Of a stretch of DNA of 64,000 nt, positions 1 through 12,995 are shown one piece after another. The first letter of the stretch is position 1, and every line of letters begins with the position of its first letter. The translations under genes were made by a program, and so were the position numbers. This DNA is from Pseudoscleropodium purum (Eukaryota; Streptophyta; Bryopsida; Hypnales; Brachytheciaceae): the NCBI GenBank assembly GCA_963969395.1, contig OZ017796.1:13270501-13334500 (forward strand), in the 5' to 3' direction. Under the pieces are notes generated by a model. The model searched no databases, was not told where the DNA came from, and saw nothing but the letters and a program-made list of their open reading frames with translations.

Positions 1-115
1 ACAGACACACGGCAAAGATTACGAGATCAAGTTTAAACAATCTTGCTCCATAACAACGACTGCCTAAGCATTAGAACGTCAAATCTGTACAAGAGAAAGG
101 TCATACGGGTCGTAC

Positions 116-2143
116 TGCGTCAGTAAGAACGTGCACAAGCTCTGCCTCAGGATAGCTAAGAGCCAAAGGAACTGCAACGTCTCCATTCAACCAAACTGCC
201 CAGAGGCTAGCAACAAATTCCGCGGATGGGGTTGCCATGATGCCCACTCGCGTCCCGTGCAGTCTCGCAACATCCTGAAAGTCACATGGAATGCTTGCGT
301 CAACACCACTTGCTGCGCATTTTCTAAACGTCACTACCCACTTTAACAGGAACTTGATAGTTTCGTACACTAAATCAAGAAAAAACCTCAACATTTATTA
401 GTCCAATATCATCCACAATATGACAGCTAGTCTAGTTCATAGTTTATAGTTCATATTTCTATGTGAGAAGCGGGCGTATAGAAAGAGTCTCAGTGCTCTA
501 CGCCCTACCTTACTCCACCCCAAACTTAGCTTGTGATTTGTTGAAAGGTGCCCTGAATTGAGAGCGAATCTTCCTGAATGTAAGACAATGTGGGACGACT
601 TTAGGGATCGAAGCAGTCATCTTTCAATATCTATTCACAGCTTAGTCTTTCCCGTAGCGATCTAAAAGAATGTTCAGGTTCAATTGATGAACCCGGGACG
701 AAGGTATCTGAATGCATGACGGATACTCTAAACTCAACAAAAATTCGTAAGGTCTGAAGAATGCAGTACAGAAAATATTTACCTCATTGCTGGCGGCTGT
801 TCCGTTATTTTGCTTAGATGTGTCACTTTTCATAGATTGCAATAATTTTGAAATCTGGGACGCGGATTGTAGTAAATGTCCATAGTAGTAGTCTTTCTGT
901 CCAGAAGATATTGCAAGAGAAGTTCGACACTCGGAATGACTCAGCTTCTTCCCTAACTTCAATGACTCCATAGCTTCTGCTTCGTATGCTAAAACAACAA
1001 CGTTACAATAATTCAGTGTGACACAAATTGACAAACGATGCCAACAACTTTCATGGCAGTTTATGTGGAACCAAAGTCGAAGGAGAGATGAAAAACAAGG
1101 ATAGCTGCGAAATTCATCTCTGAATCCAGTATTCCAAGTTTAGAGTCGTCAGCCCTCTAAATATTGAAAGTCGCAGGCAAGCATAGCGTACTCTGGAGTT
1201 GCTCGAGTGTAAAAACCCGCCTTTCGAATAAATACATGAAGTGTCCAAACTCATTTGCTTACCAGGAGAACGACGTCACAAGGAACACATTATTTACAGC
1301 ATTTAATGAGAGCTACCAATTGAAAAAGCTCACAAACTTTAAGCAATCTAAAAATGGAATATTTTTTCAGCTGTGGGTACTATTATCCCTATAGCAGAGG
1401 GTTTGAGAAATCTCCGACAGCAGCTAACTATATCGAAACTAACCGCCAGTTAAAGGTTCACGCTACGAGTCCTAACAATTGCGTCAGAGCACAGCAGGTA
1501 ACAACTTCGACAGATGACCGTCGATGCTACAACTCAATAGAAAGCATTCTCGCTACAGCATTCCAATCTCTAATAATGTACACGGCGAAGGCCAGAATGG
1601 AGCACATCAATCAATACTCTACACGCAAGCTAAAATAACCACGGCTATGTTAGCTAGGAACCTCACACAGAGATTCTGAAACTCCAACTATAGCCACAAG
1701 CGGCGAAATCGAAGGCTTCCAATTGAGGCGAGAAATCCTATAATCAGTAGAAAAGCGCTCTCGCTGCAGGACTCCAATCTCTCATAAACTCCAAACGCCG
1801 TAGACCAATCAATATTCTACAAGCAAGCACAAATCACAACGGCTATGATCGGATTTCACAATTGCTCCTCCCCGCTCACTCCCCGTCATCCGAGTCTAAA
1901 ATACCTTACACGGAGCTTCCGAAACTCTCACCACAGCCACAAAACGGTGAAATCGAAGACTTCGAATGGCGGAATTGATGTACCTGAAGACGACGAAAGC
2001 TCCCGCCCTTGAGCACTTGACCTGGCGCACCACCTGCTGCTACCTTGACCTGCAATGACACACGCAGGTTGCCTGATCCAGTGACGCAGGCAGAGCGCAT
2101 GACGAGGTGACAACAGCAGCAGTCGAATTAATGGGACGGACAT
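116..2143 (-). CDS. AAE13: AAE13-like malonyl-CoA synthetase (acyl-activating enzyme), 5' part only
   Basis: Partial gene running off the left edge. Proposed exons, in reading order: 2143-2044, 988-783 and 274-116. The last two are firm: donor GAG|GTAAAT and acceptor TTTCAG, both phase 0. They encode a segment with YYYGHLLQSASQISKLL followed by GTRVGIMATPSAEF and VAVPLALSYPEAELVHVL, which is the N-terminal part of the AMP-binding fold as in plant AAE13 and animal ACSF3. Family knowledge: the enzyme ligates malonate to CoA. The first exon is tentative. It is chosen because it starts with a Leu/Arg-rich presequence (MSVPLIRLLLLSPRH) resembling a mitochondrial leader, and because its donor (AAG|GTAGCA, or CAG|GTCAAG 6 bp upstream) has the needed phase 1. 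An internal in-frame ATG at 971-969 could start a leaderless form. The ATP-binding and catalytic motifs lie outside the window. Another acyl-activating enzyme clade cannot be excluded. Confidence 0.72.
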
Positions 2144-2640
2144 GGTCTGCCTCTCACCTACTGTGAACTCATCCAAGGACACTGACCGGGAATAATAAAG
2201 TAAAACGACGAAACGGAGAGGTTAGTCCGACCGAGACCGACACAGCCGCCCCGTGCTGCACCAAAAGAGCTCCGTCCTGTCTCCAGAATTTGACGAGGAG
2301 AGGCAGGGCTCCCCGCCTCCAGGCAGGACGTTCTACGCCACCATTCGTGTTGGTGCTTCACCACAACGGGACGACGAGGAAAGCACCAAAAGCGAGCGAA
2401 AAAACAATAAGCTTGAAAAAGCAACTCAGTCCCGCTAGTAGAGCGCCACGGACGGAATTCCCAGTTTCCAAGTCCAGGAAGGCTCCCGCCGCTCTCCCTT
2501 CACGTACTGTTGAGCGCTTGACAATTGGCAGGGCCACTGAACCAGTTCACAACATCTTCTGGGATTTAGTGGCGTTTGAGCCATTGAGGAGTTTCTTTTA
2601 AATCAGGGTTTACCGCACCCAATTCTTTTTTTTTTCCTTG
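2144..2640. promoter_or_regulatory. Likely 5' flank/promoter region of the AAE13-like gene
   Basis: This stretch has higher GC than the flanking repeats and no ORF resembling a known protein. It lies directly upstream of the proposed first exon on the minus strand, so it probably holds the 5' UTR and promoter. No convincing TATA box was picked out. The assignment rests on position and base composition only. Confidence 0.3.
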
Positions 2641-5098
2641 CTGGTAGAGCGACATCCATACCTTAACCCTGTAATGCTGTCGCAGACACTAAGTGTTCAA
2701 TGGACGACAGAGAATTCTCCTGTATAGAACAGAAGTGTAACTATTCATCCTTGGAGTTTTGTTGTGAAAAGGGAACATGTTCTACAGTAATTTGACTTTC
2801 AATGAATACTTTTTCATTTTTTTAAGTGATTGATTCTCACAATAATAAAAAATGATGATTTCTTCAAAGACTAGCCCGCCTTTAGAGGGTTAAATGACGT
2901 AGGGGTGACCTTGGAAATCATCCTTTTTCATTACAATGTGAATCATTGGCAAAAATATTCATTGGAAGTCAAGCTAATGTAAAAGACCTTCCCTTTTCCC
3001 ACAAAATTTGGAGGATGATTAGTTGCACTTCCATCCTACATAACAAGATTCTTTGTCATTCACTGACCAAAAAATGGTTGTCACGTCATTTCTAGGTTAA
3101 CTTAGGTTGTTTGTTTTGTTTGTTATGTTGAGATCTCTTTGATCGTGCATCCCCTCATCATGTTCTTGGTACCATTAGAAAAACCTCAACAAGGAAGAAT
3201 GCATAGGTTTGGTTTTGTAGCATTCCGACTAACAAGATAAAAATGATTGAATTTCAAAGTTTTTATGAATTGAAAAATTAGATAACTACTTTTACTTTTA
3301 CTTTGGATGTGGCAACGACAACCTCACAAGGCACACTAGGTTGTTTGTTTTGTTTGTTACATAGAGATATCCTAGACCATACATACCATAGATGTATTCT
3401 TAGTCTCATCGGAAAGCCTTTAGTGAGGAAGGGTGTATGGGCTTTGTTTCATAGTGTTTGCATGTATAGCAAGAAAGTTATTGAATTTCAAAATTTTATG
3501 AATTCAAAAAATCAAAAAATTACTTCTACTTTTATTTTGACTATTGCAACAACAAAAGGAGTACTAGTCTACATTAATGTATGCAAATATGAGAAAAATA
3601 GATAGAATCATCCACATCTATTTGTTCATCTAGAAAATTATTTATTAATAGTAGTATTCATCCAAGTATTAGAGGATCAAGTATCTTTTTAAGAAGGATT
3701 TAACAACTTCATTCATTTTTCTAATTGTTTTAGGGGTAATACTAAACTCAAGTAAGATTCTAGCAAAAAAATTCTAAAAAACATTTGATTGGTTTAGCAT
3801 ATTCTTCATTTTCTCATATTGAACAATCTTTTTGTGCAATTATTGCTTGTATTTATAATAAGGTAACAAAACCTACAGTTTTCTGAATAAAGGTCAAACC
3901 ATGGTTCCTATTATTGAACTATAGAAGTTTTTGTTTATAATATTCTTAACTAAGACAATAGTCTCACATTCAATCTTATGAAAAATTTAGGTCTCTAAGA
4001 AATAGTCAAGTATTCAAGAGAATGTGCCTTCACAACAAGAACCCTATGTTTTAGTTAACAGAGCTTTATAGACATCCAATGTAACAACTATGTTTTTATG
4101 TCAACTATGACATCCAATTTAACATGAAAAATTGATGTTTATATTAAATTGAATGTCATTCATTAGAAGAATTGTGAACCTTGTAGAAGCCCCCTACAAT
4201 CCATACATTGAGACCCCTCTTAGCTCATAAACATGTACTATCAAACTTATTTGGAGTTAGAAATCCCCTATTTCTGCACCCCCCCTCCTTATGCAATGAT
4301 GTAGAGAATCAATTTTCATTGGCTTGTTTGTATTGGCAACATAGAAGTATGTGACTCTTGTGGTACCTTGATTTCTTATTTTATTGTGTAGCAAGTACCT
4401 TGGCTTCTTATTTTACTATACAGGCAATGCCTTCAACAAGTTGTCCTTTGTATTGTAAATTGCATGTATAGTTGCTTTAGGCTATCCTTTAAAAACTTCT
4501 TATGAACACCAAAATAACAAGTAAATCACTAAATAATATGAAAAGCAAGTAGACATTGTATGTAACTAGTCATGGAAAACTGAGATGGCCCATTTGATCT
4601 AATCAATATGGATCCAAATGCACCATTTGACTTCTTATTCACCTTGGCTGAACCAACAAAAGAAGACATGAAGATCAATTGACACTGTAAGAAGGTCTAT
4701 ATTGTCTCATATGTGTTGCCTTCAAAGATACTTAAATTTAAAAGTTGTTAATTGCTTTTGTTTTGATGTCACTAAGGGACTTAGGCAAGGCCAGATGGAC
4801 TTAAGGTTCATGAAGTTTTTAATTTCTATCTTATAAGTGACAGGGATAGAGTGACAAGAAAACACTTTTAGGCCATTTTGAACTCATGATTTTGACCTCA
4901 ATGGTACGTTTTTGGGTGTTTGTGAATCAATATGAAGATTTTATGTTCTTGTGCTAATTGTATGGATTGTGAATTTTCAACAATTGATGGGCCTCCGAGA
5001 AATTGTAAATTTTGTAGTCTAATTATGTTGCAATTATCTAGTAGTTTTGTTGCATACTATGACAACATGACGGAGATGGACAAGCTCAACTTGTTAGA
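2641..5098. other. Gene-free AT-rich stretch with degenerate repeats
   Basis: No coding sequence is supported. It contains a tandem direct duplication (3103-3570, listed separately). A block near 2690-2960 resembles 57890-58060, so it is a dispersed repeat. Small ORFs here lack family resemblance, and the ORF beginning at 4932 only stays open because it runs through the GC-rich transposon at 5099. Confidence 0.6.
3103..3570. repeat. Diverged tandem direct duplication, unit about 235 bp
   Basis: Both units begin with TAGGTTGTTTGTTTTGTTTG (about 3103 and 3337). Both continue through the same order of landmarks: a GAGAT block, an 'AAGGAAG..TG.AT.GG.TTTG' block, then 'ATTGAATTTCAAA.TTTTATGAATT' and 'ACTTCTACTTTTA'. 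The units differ at many positions, so the duplication is old. Confidence 0.7.
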
Positions 5099-5372
5099 CA
5101 GGGTTGACGAATGTCAACGTCCGCCCCAAAATAGTGTCTGTTTTCCGGACGCTAGCGGACGCAGCGTCCCAACCGCCGTCGGAAAGTGGACGGGCGGGGC
5201 GGATGGCCCAAGGCGGACGCTCAGATTGTGCGGACCAGATCAGTCCGCACGTCGATCGGATGGCCGTAATCGGGCGGACGGGCGGACGCTGCGTCTGCCG
5301 GGACGCAAATGTCAGCGGACGCTGCGGACACAGCGTCCGCGTTTGGACGTCCCGGACGTCGTGTCAACCCTG
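5099..5372. mobile_element. Short non-autonomous hAT-like element (copy 1), 8-bp target duplication
   Basis: A 274-bp GC-rich insert in AT-rich DNA. The ends are CAGGGTTGACGA and TCGTGTCAACCCTG, forming a short terminal inverted repeat. It is flanked by an exact 8-bp direct repeat, TTGTTAGA (5091-5098 and 5373-5380). The 8-bp duplication and CAGGG end fit the hAT superfamily. The interior is packed with GCGGACGC/GTCCGC motifs, including a near-palindrome (GCGGACGCTG...CAGCGTCCGC) close to the right end. Both ends match those of the 10.7 kb element at 38731-49411, so it is probably a deletion derivative mobilised in trans. Confidence 0.9.
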
Positions 5373-5380
5373 TTGTTAGA

Positions 5381-8339
5381 AAGTACAAAATATTTCCAAA
5401 TTGAACCGGAAGATTTCTTGATCTCGAACATCATCATTCAATCGCATATCACTCCTGGCCAAGGAAATTTATTGATGCCATTGAGGTTCTTTATATTGGG
5501 AACAACTATCAAGCTTATGCTGTAAACATTTATCCCCCTATCTCTCATCATTGTTGTTGAATTTAAAATACTATATATTGTCATTGACTACAATACCCCA
5601 TTGACAACAAACTTACATCATCCATTTTATATTGCTGCAATTTGAAGTACACCCCCTTACTAGCTTGTACTTCATACAAGATGAAGACTATTTCTTGTCA
5701 ATTTGCTTGTCCTTAAAGTAGGTTGTATACCTCAATTTCCAAGTATAGTTTTGTCAATTGGGAGGGGGGCTTCAAGAGGGTCCATATTTCTCCGAATGGT
5801 TGACATAAAATAAAGTTGTTACATAGGATGTCCATAACAATTTGTCAACTAAAATACAAGTTTTTTATAGTGCTTCAAAAAGATGATGTGGGCTCACTTC
5901 CTTAACTCACAATAAGAATGATTCTTTCTTTGAGTTTATTTCCTTGGGAATTTCAAAAAAGTTATAGAGGTTTCTACTTGAAAGGTTTAGAATGTTATAT
6001 TAGTTTTTATTGATAGTTGATAGGGGATTTTAGATTTGCTAGAATGCAACTTTTTAGACACCATATACATTAGCTATGCACCCAAATGGTTGAAATTAAC
6101 ACTAACTTGCACCAAATGATTGAAATTCCAATGGGTGACAATCATTCTTCTATATCAATAAGTATTTATGTAAACTAATAAATGTATTAAAAGTTTGTAG
6201 ATAGAATTAATGAGTGAAAGCTCCTTTGCAAGTATTCTCATTGTATAAGAGTTTGAATTAAATACTTCAAAAAATTCCAAAAAATTGGATTATCAAATCT
6301 ATGAAATTATTTGACTCCTAAATATCCCCCCCTCCCCCTGGGATGATAAATAAATTCAACACAAGTGCTATTTTTAGCATGCAAATGCATTATTATTCAA
6401 TTTTTTTTATAAAGCCTAAAAAAAAATTTTGAAATTTTTTTATGAATTTTTATTCAAGCTTTTATGCAAAGGTTGGTTTTTCAAGTCTTTAACTCCTAAA
6501 GAATTGGGAATGTTTGAACATAATTCTAGTTTTCTTGACTAGCTCTTGTAATAAGTATAATTCCTCACTAGTGTGAAATAATTTTGATGATTGCTACTAG
6601 TGAAATTTAACGAGACTTCTTAAGCTTTCCAATGAAAAAAAAATCAACAAAATTGTACAATTTTTAAAACAATGTTTCCATTGATAAGATTGATGAAAGA
6701 TGTTTGATTACGTAGTACTTCTTACATATCTTGAAAATTGAAGTGCTCAAAAGTGCTTCAAAAACTTTGATTTTTATTCCACAAGGCCATATGATTATGA
6801 TATTGATGAGCAATTTTTTTGAAATCATTTTCAAGTGTGGAAAAAAAGATATAAAGATGTGAAGTGACAACCCAAAATGCCTTCTCCATTGTCTAAAATT
6901 CACCAAAAATTGCACACTCAATCATTTCTTAAAGAATCATTTTAGGTTTCTTTGTCATTCACAAACATTTAGTAAGGTTCACATTTTGAAATTTCTACAA
7001 ATGTAGTTCTCGATTTATAGAATCCACAAGGTGGCCTTATGATCCTTTAGGGGGTTATGAGCTTTTGGATGCATATCTCAAAATACACTAGATTTTTGAA
7101 AGCATATTACAATACATATCACTTGAAGTATTGATTTTGAGATTAGATAGATTATTTATAAAATACATGTCATATCATTTAACCTCATAATTCAAATGAC
7201 CACAATTTTAGAGTTGATTTGTAAACATCTGATCACCATACTTCAAATTTTCTTTCAAATTTTCAACGTCTTGTGATCAAGCATTAATCATATGTATTAT
7301 AATAGTGAGTTTTCTTTTTCTATGTGACCTATACATCAATTATACTTTAAAAGAAGTTGTTAAGACTAATCAAAATTTTCAATTTCTGTTTTTGTTTCTG
7401 ACATACTCTGAAAAGCTCCAAAAAGACCTTTCATGGGTTCACGGGTTAAGGAAAACATGAGAACCACTTATGTCCACTGCTAAACCTGCCTTTGGGGAAA
7501 TTATCACCTGGCTCTCGAGATTTATCTAGTACAAACAAATAACAGGTACACTACATCCGACAAAGATTTAGAGCTAGAGTCCAATTCAATTCTTTCAACT
7601 TCATGTTACATTTACCTCTCCAGGAGATCCGTCGATAAAACTACACCACTCTGCAGGTTGCTGATCTTCTATGTCAAATACAGATTACCCTAACCTAAAA
7701 ACCAACAAAAATCTCTGATTGTACTCAAGTGCTTGACTATTGAATGTTGTAAGTCTGACCAACTCATGGAACTAGGAGCAGCATCTATTTCTGGTCTTTT
7801 CAGTCTGTTGCAAACATAAGTTGGAGGAGGCATTGAGAAAACCCACCTCCATTGGGAAGATGGCTAAAGAATATGAAGGCAAAGAGGAAAATATCAGAGC
7901 CGGTTCGAATCTATAACAATAGAATCGAACTTGGAGTCTTTCAAATATTAAGTTCCGCACTTGACGGTATCAAAGCCTGTCCTTCAGCCACTTAAGGGCA
8001 CCTGATGCAACCGATCTGCAATTCCTCAACATTCAACCAATCACACGAAAAATAAGGTGAATAAGCGTGAAATATATTCCATGAAAAATACTGCAAGATC
8101 ATAATTAAGAACACAAGATAAGACGACGAATTGGAGGTAACTGTAGTAGCACAGACAATGCCTTGAACTGCAAAGAACACAATTGATAATCCAAAATATT
8201 AGGAAGTACTCAAGAAAGTAGTCAGTGATAAGAGGCAAGTCTGAGGCAATATAAACTTTCTAAATTTCATCATATTCGCCAATTCATCAGAAATTTCAAT
8301 AAGTGGGTTTTGTCCTCACAATTGGAGTTTCAAACAAAC
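5381..8339. other. Gene-free AT-rich stretch and 3' flank of the DnaJ gene
   Basis: No convincing gene. A block around 7060-7400 resembles 33010-33310, one of several old dispersed repeats. From about 7430 to 8339 the base composition rises toward that of the genes, and this part probably includes the 3' UTR, or a further 3' exon, of the DnaJ gene. Short minus-strand ORFs at 7772-7960 and 7992-8238 could not be matched to any family. Confidence 0.5.
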
Positions 8340-11300
8340 TTACCCCACAGCGTTCTTGACGTTTCCAAGCAGTCCTCCATCTTCCGCCTCCTGATCTGAT
8401 TCCACTTCAATCCTTTCTTTTTCCAAAACTGTTGTTCTGCCATCTTGACTCCCTGGTGCAAAAAAGAGAAAGGTCAACTTCAGAAGGATACGGCGCTTCC
8501 AAAACGAATAGCTACATTACAGCAGTTCTGTTCACAGGCAGTCATTTAACGAAAAATTAAGATTCGATTGAGTAGCGGCCATTCACATGTCGGGTAAGTT
8601 TACCACAATACTTTCACAACTGGTCAACTGGATACTCTATGTCTAATGTGAGCTAATCCAACACAGGTATGTAAGGAAGGATTTTCTTACGTTGCGGCCT
8701 GCTGCCATTATTAGATCTCAATTTGACTGAACCTCCACGACCCTTCGTCTTTTGTAATCTTGCCAGATCCTCCACCAACTCTCGCTCGGACTCACTGCCA
8801 TATGATTGCAGGAGAGAAGTAAGAATGGAATCGAGACAGCAGAAAGGGAATCAATCAGAAACGCACAGAAGTCATCAGTCTCGGCCCAAACGCACCTCAA
8901 TCGCGTCGGAATGGTGACCTTCACTGTAAAGAAATGATCTCCTCTCACATTAGGCTTGTTTAGTTTTGGTGCTCCGAATTTGGACATCACGAGAATATCC
9001 CCAGGTTGTGTTCCATTTGGAATTTGAAGGTCTCTGATTCCATCAACTGTCTTGACCTGATAAGTGCCACGGACTAGATATGTCAAACGAAATGTTTGCA
9101 AACCTTATATGTTCAAGAACAGATTAGCCATACAAAGTAAAAGCATGAAAAGCCTCCAATGGAAATGCTGACTATCATATTAGAACAGCTACAATTGGGA
9201 AGAGAATTACAAATTACTGGACATAAGACACAGACTGGACAGAAATATTATCAGAGTTACTAAAACAGTCGGTCACTAACTTAGACACGCGTAAAACCAG
9301 TTTGTTGACATTCTAGATTCCCAAGCAAGGGCAAATATCATAATTAATCAATACGAAAAGTCTATCTACTCAGCAATCCACTGCAGGCTGTCATTCGAAA
9401 ACGCAAGATATGTGCTGCAAGTTACCACAGGGGAAACTTACAAATACGTACCTGTGTTTTAGCACCTAAAATTGCATCTGTGAAACTTATAGCAACCGTC
9501 GAATAGAGGTTGATACCATCCCTTTGTACACCAGCCATTTCCCTCACGTTCAAAAAGACATATAGGTCTCCTGGTGGGCCTCTGCGAGACACACTTCACA
9601 AGTTAGTTCCACCACATTAATTGCCCCAAATAGAAAACTGACCATCTAAACTCTTCAAATACATTAAACAACCACAAATATGGGATCCACATGACTCCAT
9701 CGACCATCTCTAATTTTAGGGTGCACATAATTTTCACACAATAGTTTCACACAAGGCATACCCTCTAGGGCCGACATCCCCCTCTCCACGAACACGGAGT
9801 GTGCTGCCATTGTTCACACCAGCAGGTATCTTCACTTTGATGTTCTTCTTCACCCTTATCCGGCCTTCACCTCCACATTTGCGGCAATAATCACTAATAA
9901 CCTCGCCTTCACCTCCACAGGTAGTGCAAGTAGAAACCTGCAGCACGGATGACATCAATGACGATTTTTAAAGAGTTTCCGACCTCAAATTAAACTACTC
10001 AGCTGCAATGAACAACTCCCATCGATAGAAGCCAAAATTCAAGGTCAAAATCTGTATTTGAAACACTCATCACACATATATGTGTAGCTTGTTGCCATTT
10101 TCTAAACCACAGAATTGAAAACAGAAAGCTTTTGGTTGCTTCAAGAACCTGTCTCATAAAAAAAAATCCAGCCACAAGTTAATCAGAGCACCATATGGAG
10201 AATAATGAACCAGGGGTAGGTCAACTGAAAGTAGAAAACGAGCCTGGAGCAGGATGATCCTGCAAGCGGAAGCAAATAACGCAGTGGTGTATGTAAGGTT
10301 CTATAATACCTGTGAGAAAGTTCCAAATGGAGTATCTTGAGTGCGCATCACTTGACCCATGCCACCACATGTAGGGCAGCTCTTTCGACTGGTGCCCGCT
10401 CTAGCACCACTTCCAGAGCAAGCCGCGCATTCCTCCAAATGAGCAGCCTCAAACTCTTTCTCTGTACCAAATATGGCGTCCGCAAATTCCAAGGGCATAT
10501 CATACCTGATGATAGAGATAGCAGCCCATCACACAGTTTATTAAGCGTGGTACACGGACTCCTCGAGATGAAGACAGCTCATGAAGGAAGAAAAAAAATC
10601 TCATACATAAGAATATAGGCTAAAATTCTATGTTAACTCTAACGAACCAAAGAAGCCAATTTGGTGAGTCATGGTTTTTAGCCGTTTCGAATAAGTCATA
10701 TGGGATCTTCATTTTGTCCGATTTTACCCAATTATTGACCAACATGTCTAGTGTTCTTCACTCATTCTGGTGACATAAATTTGAACCCCTTTCTAATTAA
10801 ATTTCTAAAATGTAAGATCAATCACATTGGACATCTTGTCACCATCAATCCTTCGTGCTTTATGGGTTAATCCTTCAGGTTCATCATCAGGTTCTGATAG
10901 ACTTACAGATACCCATTCGAATGCACATTTTACAGTGTCCCACCAAAATGAAACTTTTTAGCTAAAAACATTTAACTCATTTCAGGTGAGTGAGGAGATT
11001 TCAAGATAACATACCTAACATCGTCACCTTGAACAACTGCCGGTCTCCTAGTTCCACCCATTCCGCCCATTCCGCCCATTCCGCCCATTCCACCCATGCC
11101 CCCCATGCTTCCCCCAAAGAAGGACTCAAATAGATCAAAAGGATTCGTCTGCAACATATTACAACATGTTAGGAATCTACATGCCAGTGCTTCCCAGAAA
11201 AAAAAATAGTTAACTAATCCATGCTACAAGATTGAGTAACGCCTGCTAGAGCAATAAATGGTCTCTGTCATCCCAAACTGCTTCAACTTTAAAGAAATGA

Positions 11301-12995
11301 AGCACTCAGAGATCGTCCACTAAATCCCAAGCCTTGGTGACTAATCACGCATGAGGGTCCAAACTTTTTGATGCCTGGGTTAGTGATTCGCCACTATCCG
11401 TTAATAAAAACGGAGCAAACGGAGTAAAATATATACCTTCACAGAACTCTGGTCAGCTTCTAAGTCAAACTTCTACATTCAAGGAGACATTACGAATTTA
11501 AAGTTTCTACAATTACCGCTCCATAAGCACCGGCTCCGCCAGCTGCCCCGCCCTTAAGCCCTGCCTCCCCATATTGATCATAAATCGACCTCTTCTGTTC
11601 ATCAGAGAGGACCTACACATGTTTCAAGAGCGACCACTACCGCGTTAACATTCACTGTCAAAAATCGGCGCAGCATGAATTGGAAATCAGAGTTGAAGAT
11701 ACAATTACGCATTAACTATACCACACATGTCACACCACACATCGATATTGTATTGTGATCCATGGTAGTGAGCATCCAAAATTTCATGAGAGAGGAATAT
11801 TTCCTCTTCGCCACACATCTACCTCACGTAGTTATTTCCCCTTGCCAAGATAGTAAAAGTTGGTCATGCAATACAGTTTCTTGCAATTCTACAATCGACC
11901 TGAGGAAAATGTGCACAAGAAGGGAATGCAACTTTCTTATAATATAAACGAGAATTCCTTACGACCGTCGGTGTGCAATTAAAGTGTGGAGAAGTGAGAG
12001 AGGGCAGTCAATGCCATGTCAACCCTAGCAATCTCTTGACGCAATGATCAAATGGATGAGCGTAGACCTAAAGTAGGATATCAAGTTTACTCAGTGTTGA
12101 AATTGCAAGTGGGACAAATATTCAAACCCTACCTCGTAAGCATTACTGATTTCCTTGAACTTGTCCTCAGCCCCTGCCTGTTTGTTAACGTCCGGATGAT
12201 ACTGCACAAGGAGCCAAGAAGATTGCATCATCACTACCATTGCTCAACAAGTATCATCAACCAGAATTCAGAATTCACTACAGTGACATCAATAAAGCTC
12301 TCTATTCAAACACTGCGGACTGATTCCTGAGGACTTGGTTACGACGAGATTGACCAAATTGAATCGCCCATTGCGCCATAGGAACAGAATCTAAAGTCGA
12401 CAATTCAAAACTAGCAACGCAGTCCACGCGGAAAAGCAATAGCCGAAGTTCCTCGAACCGCACCTAGTGCAAACCATTCGTGCCCTAAGAGACGAAGTGC
12501 AGGAGCAAGCATTGCAGGCAACAGAACACGCAATCCAAAAAATCGCTGCATTACCTTCCGCGCAAGTTTACGATAAGCGCTCTTGATATCCTGCTTGTTG
12601 GCCGATTTCGGAACTCCCAGAACGCCATAGTAATCCGCAGCCATGCGCACGCCCAACCTCCCTCCTCGCCTCAACCTCCTGCTTCCCGCAATACCACTAC
12701 CCCTGCTCTCGACTCGTAACGCGGTCCATTGCCGCGTCTCCCCTGCGAAAAAATCCCGGACACTTCCATTCCAAAACCCACGCCGCTCGTCCTCGCCCAC
12801 CCCACTCCTCTCTCGACCACTCCCCGAGCCCTTTCGAGCAGCAGCTACCACCACTCGCGAAGCTCTCCCTACTCGCAACCCCCTCTTCCCCGAATTCCGA
12901 GCTCCTCCCTCCCGCAGAGTAATCTCCGAGGTCGAGGCCACAGGCGCCACGCCATGGCTTGCGTGTGCACTCCACGGCGCCATTGCAGTCGCCAT
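8340..12995 (-). CDS. Plastid-type type I DnaJ/Hsp40 chaperone (DJA5/DJA6-like), ten exons
   Basis: Exons in reading order: 12995-12555, 12201-12133, 11612-11517, 11148-11015, 10505-10310, 9937-9762, 9581-9452, 9056-8896, 8794-8691, 8452-8340. All junctions are GT-AG and in phase, giving 539 residues. Residues 1-120 are a Ser/Arg/Ala-rich leader like a chloroplast transit peptide. The J-domain starts at about 121 with DYYGVLGV and has HPD at 149-151. A Gly/Met stretch ([12 protein letters not shown], then MGG repeats) follows. Four CxxCxGxG units come next: CAACSGSG 273, CPTCGGMG 290, CTTCGGEG 316, CRKCGGEG 330. The C-terminal client-binding domains end with [12 protein letters not shown]. 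Family role: Hsp70 co-chaperone; Arabidopsis relatives are plastid proteins. An ATG 14 codons upstream (13037) is in frame; 12995 was preferred because MATA suits a transit peptide. The terminal TAA lies within GGGTAAGT, a good donor, so one more exon is possible. Confidence 0.93.
11058..11106 (-). repeat. In-frame 9-bp minisatellite (MGG repeats) inside the DnaJ exon 4
   Basis: The plus strand reads CCCATTCCG/CCCATTCCA over and over, giving about six consecutive Met-Gly-Gly triplets after GGS in the protein. Relatives also carry GMGGMGG here, but the near-identical DNA units suggest recent expansion by slippage. It is in frame and preserves the gene. Confidence 0.85.

Noticed and set aside
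4932..5525. 197-codon ORF on the plus strand
   Set aside because: It stays open only by running through the GC-rich transposon at 5099-5372; both flanks are AT-rich noncoding DNA.
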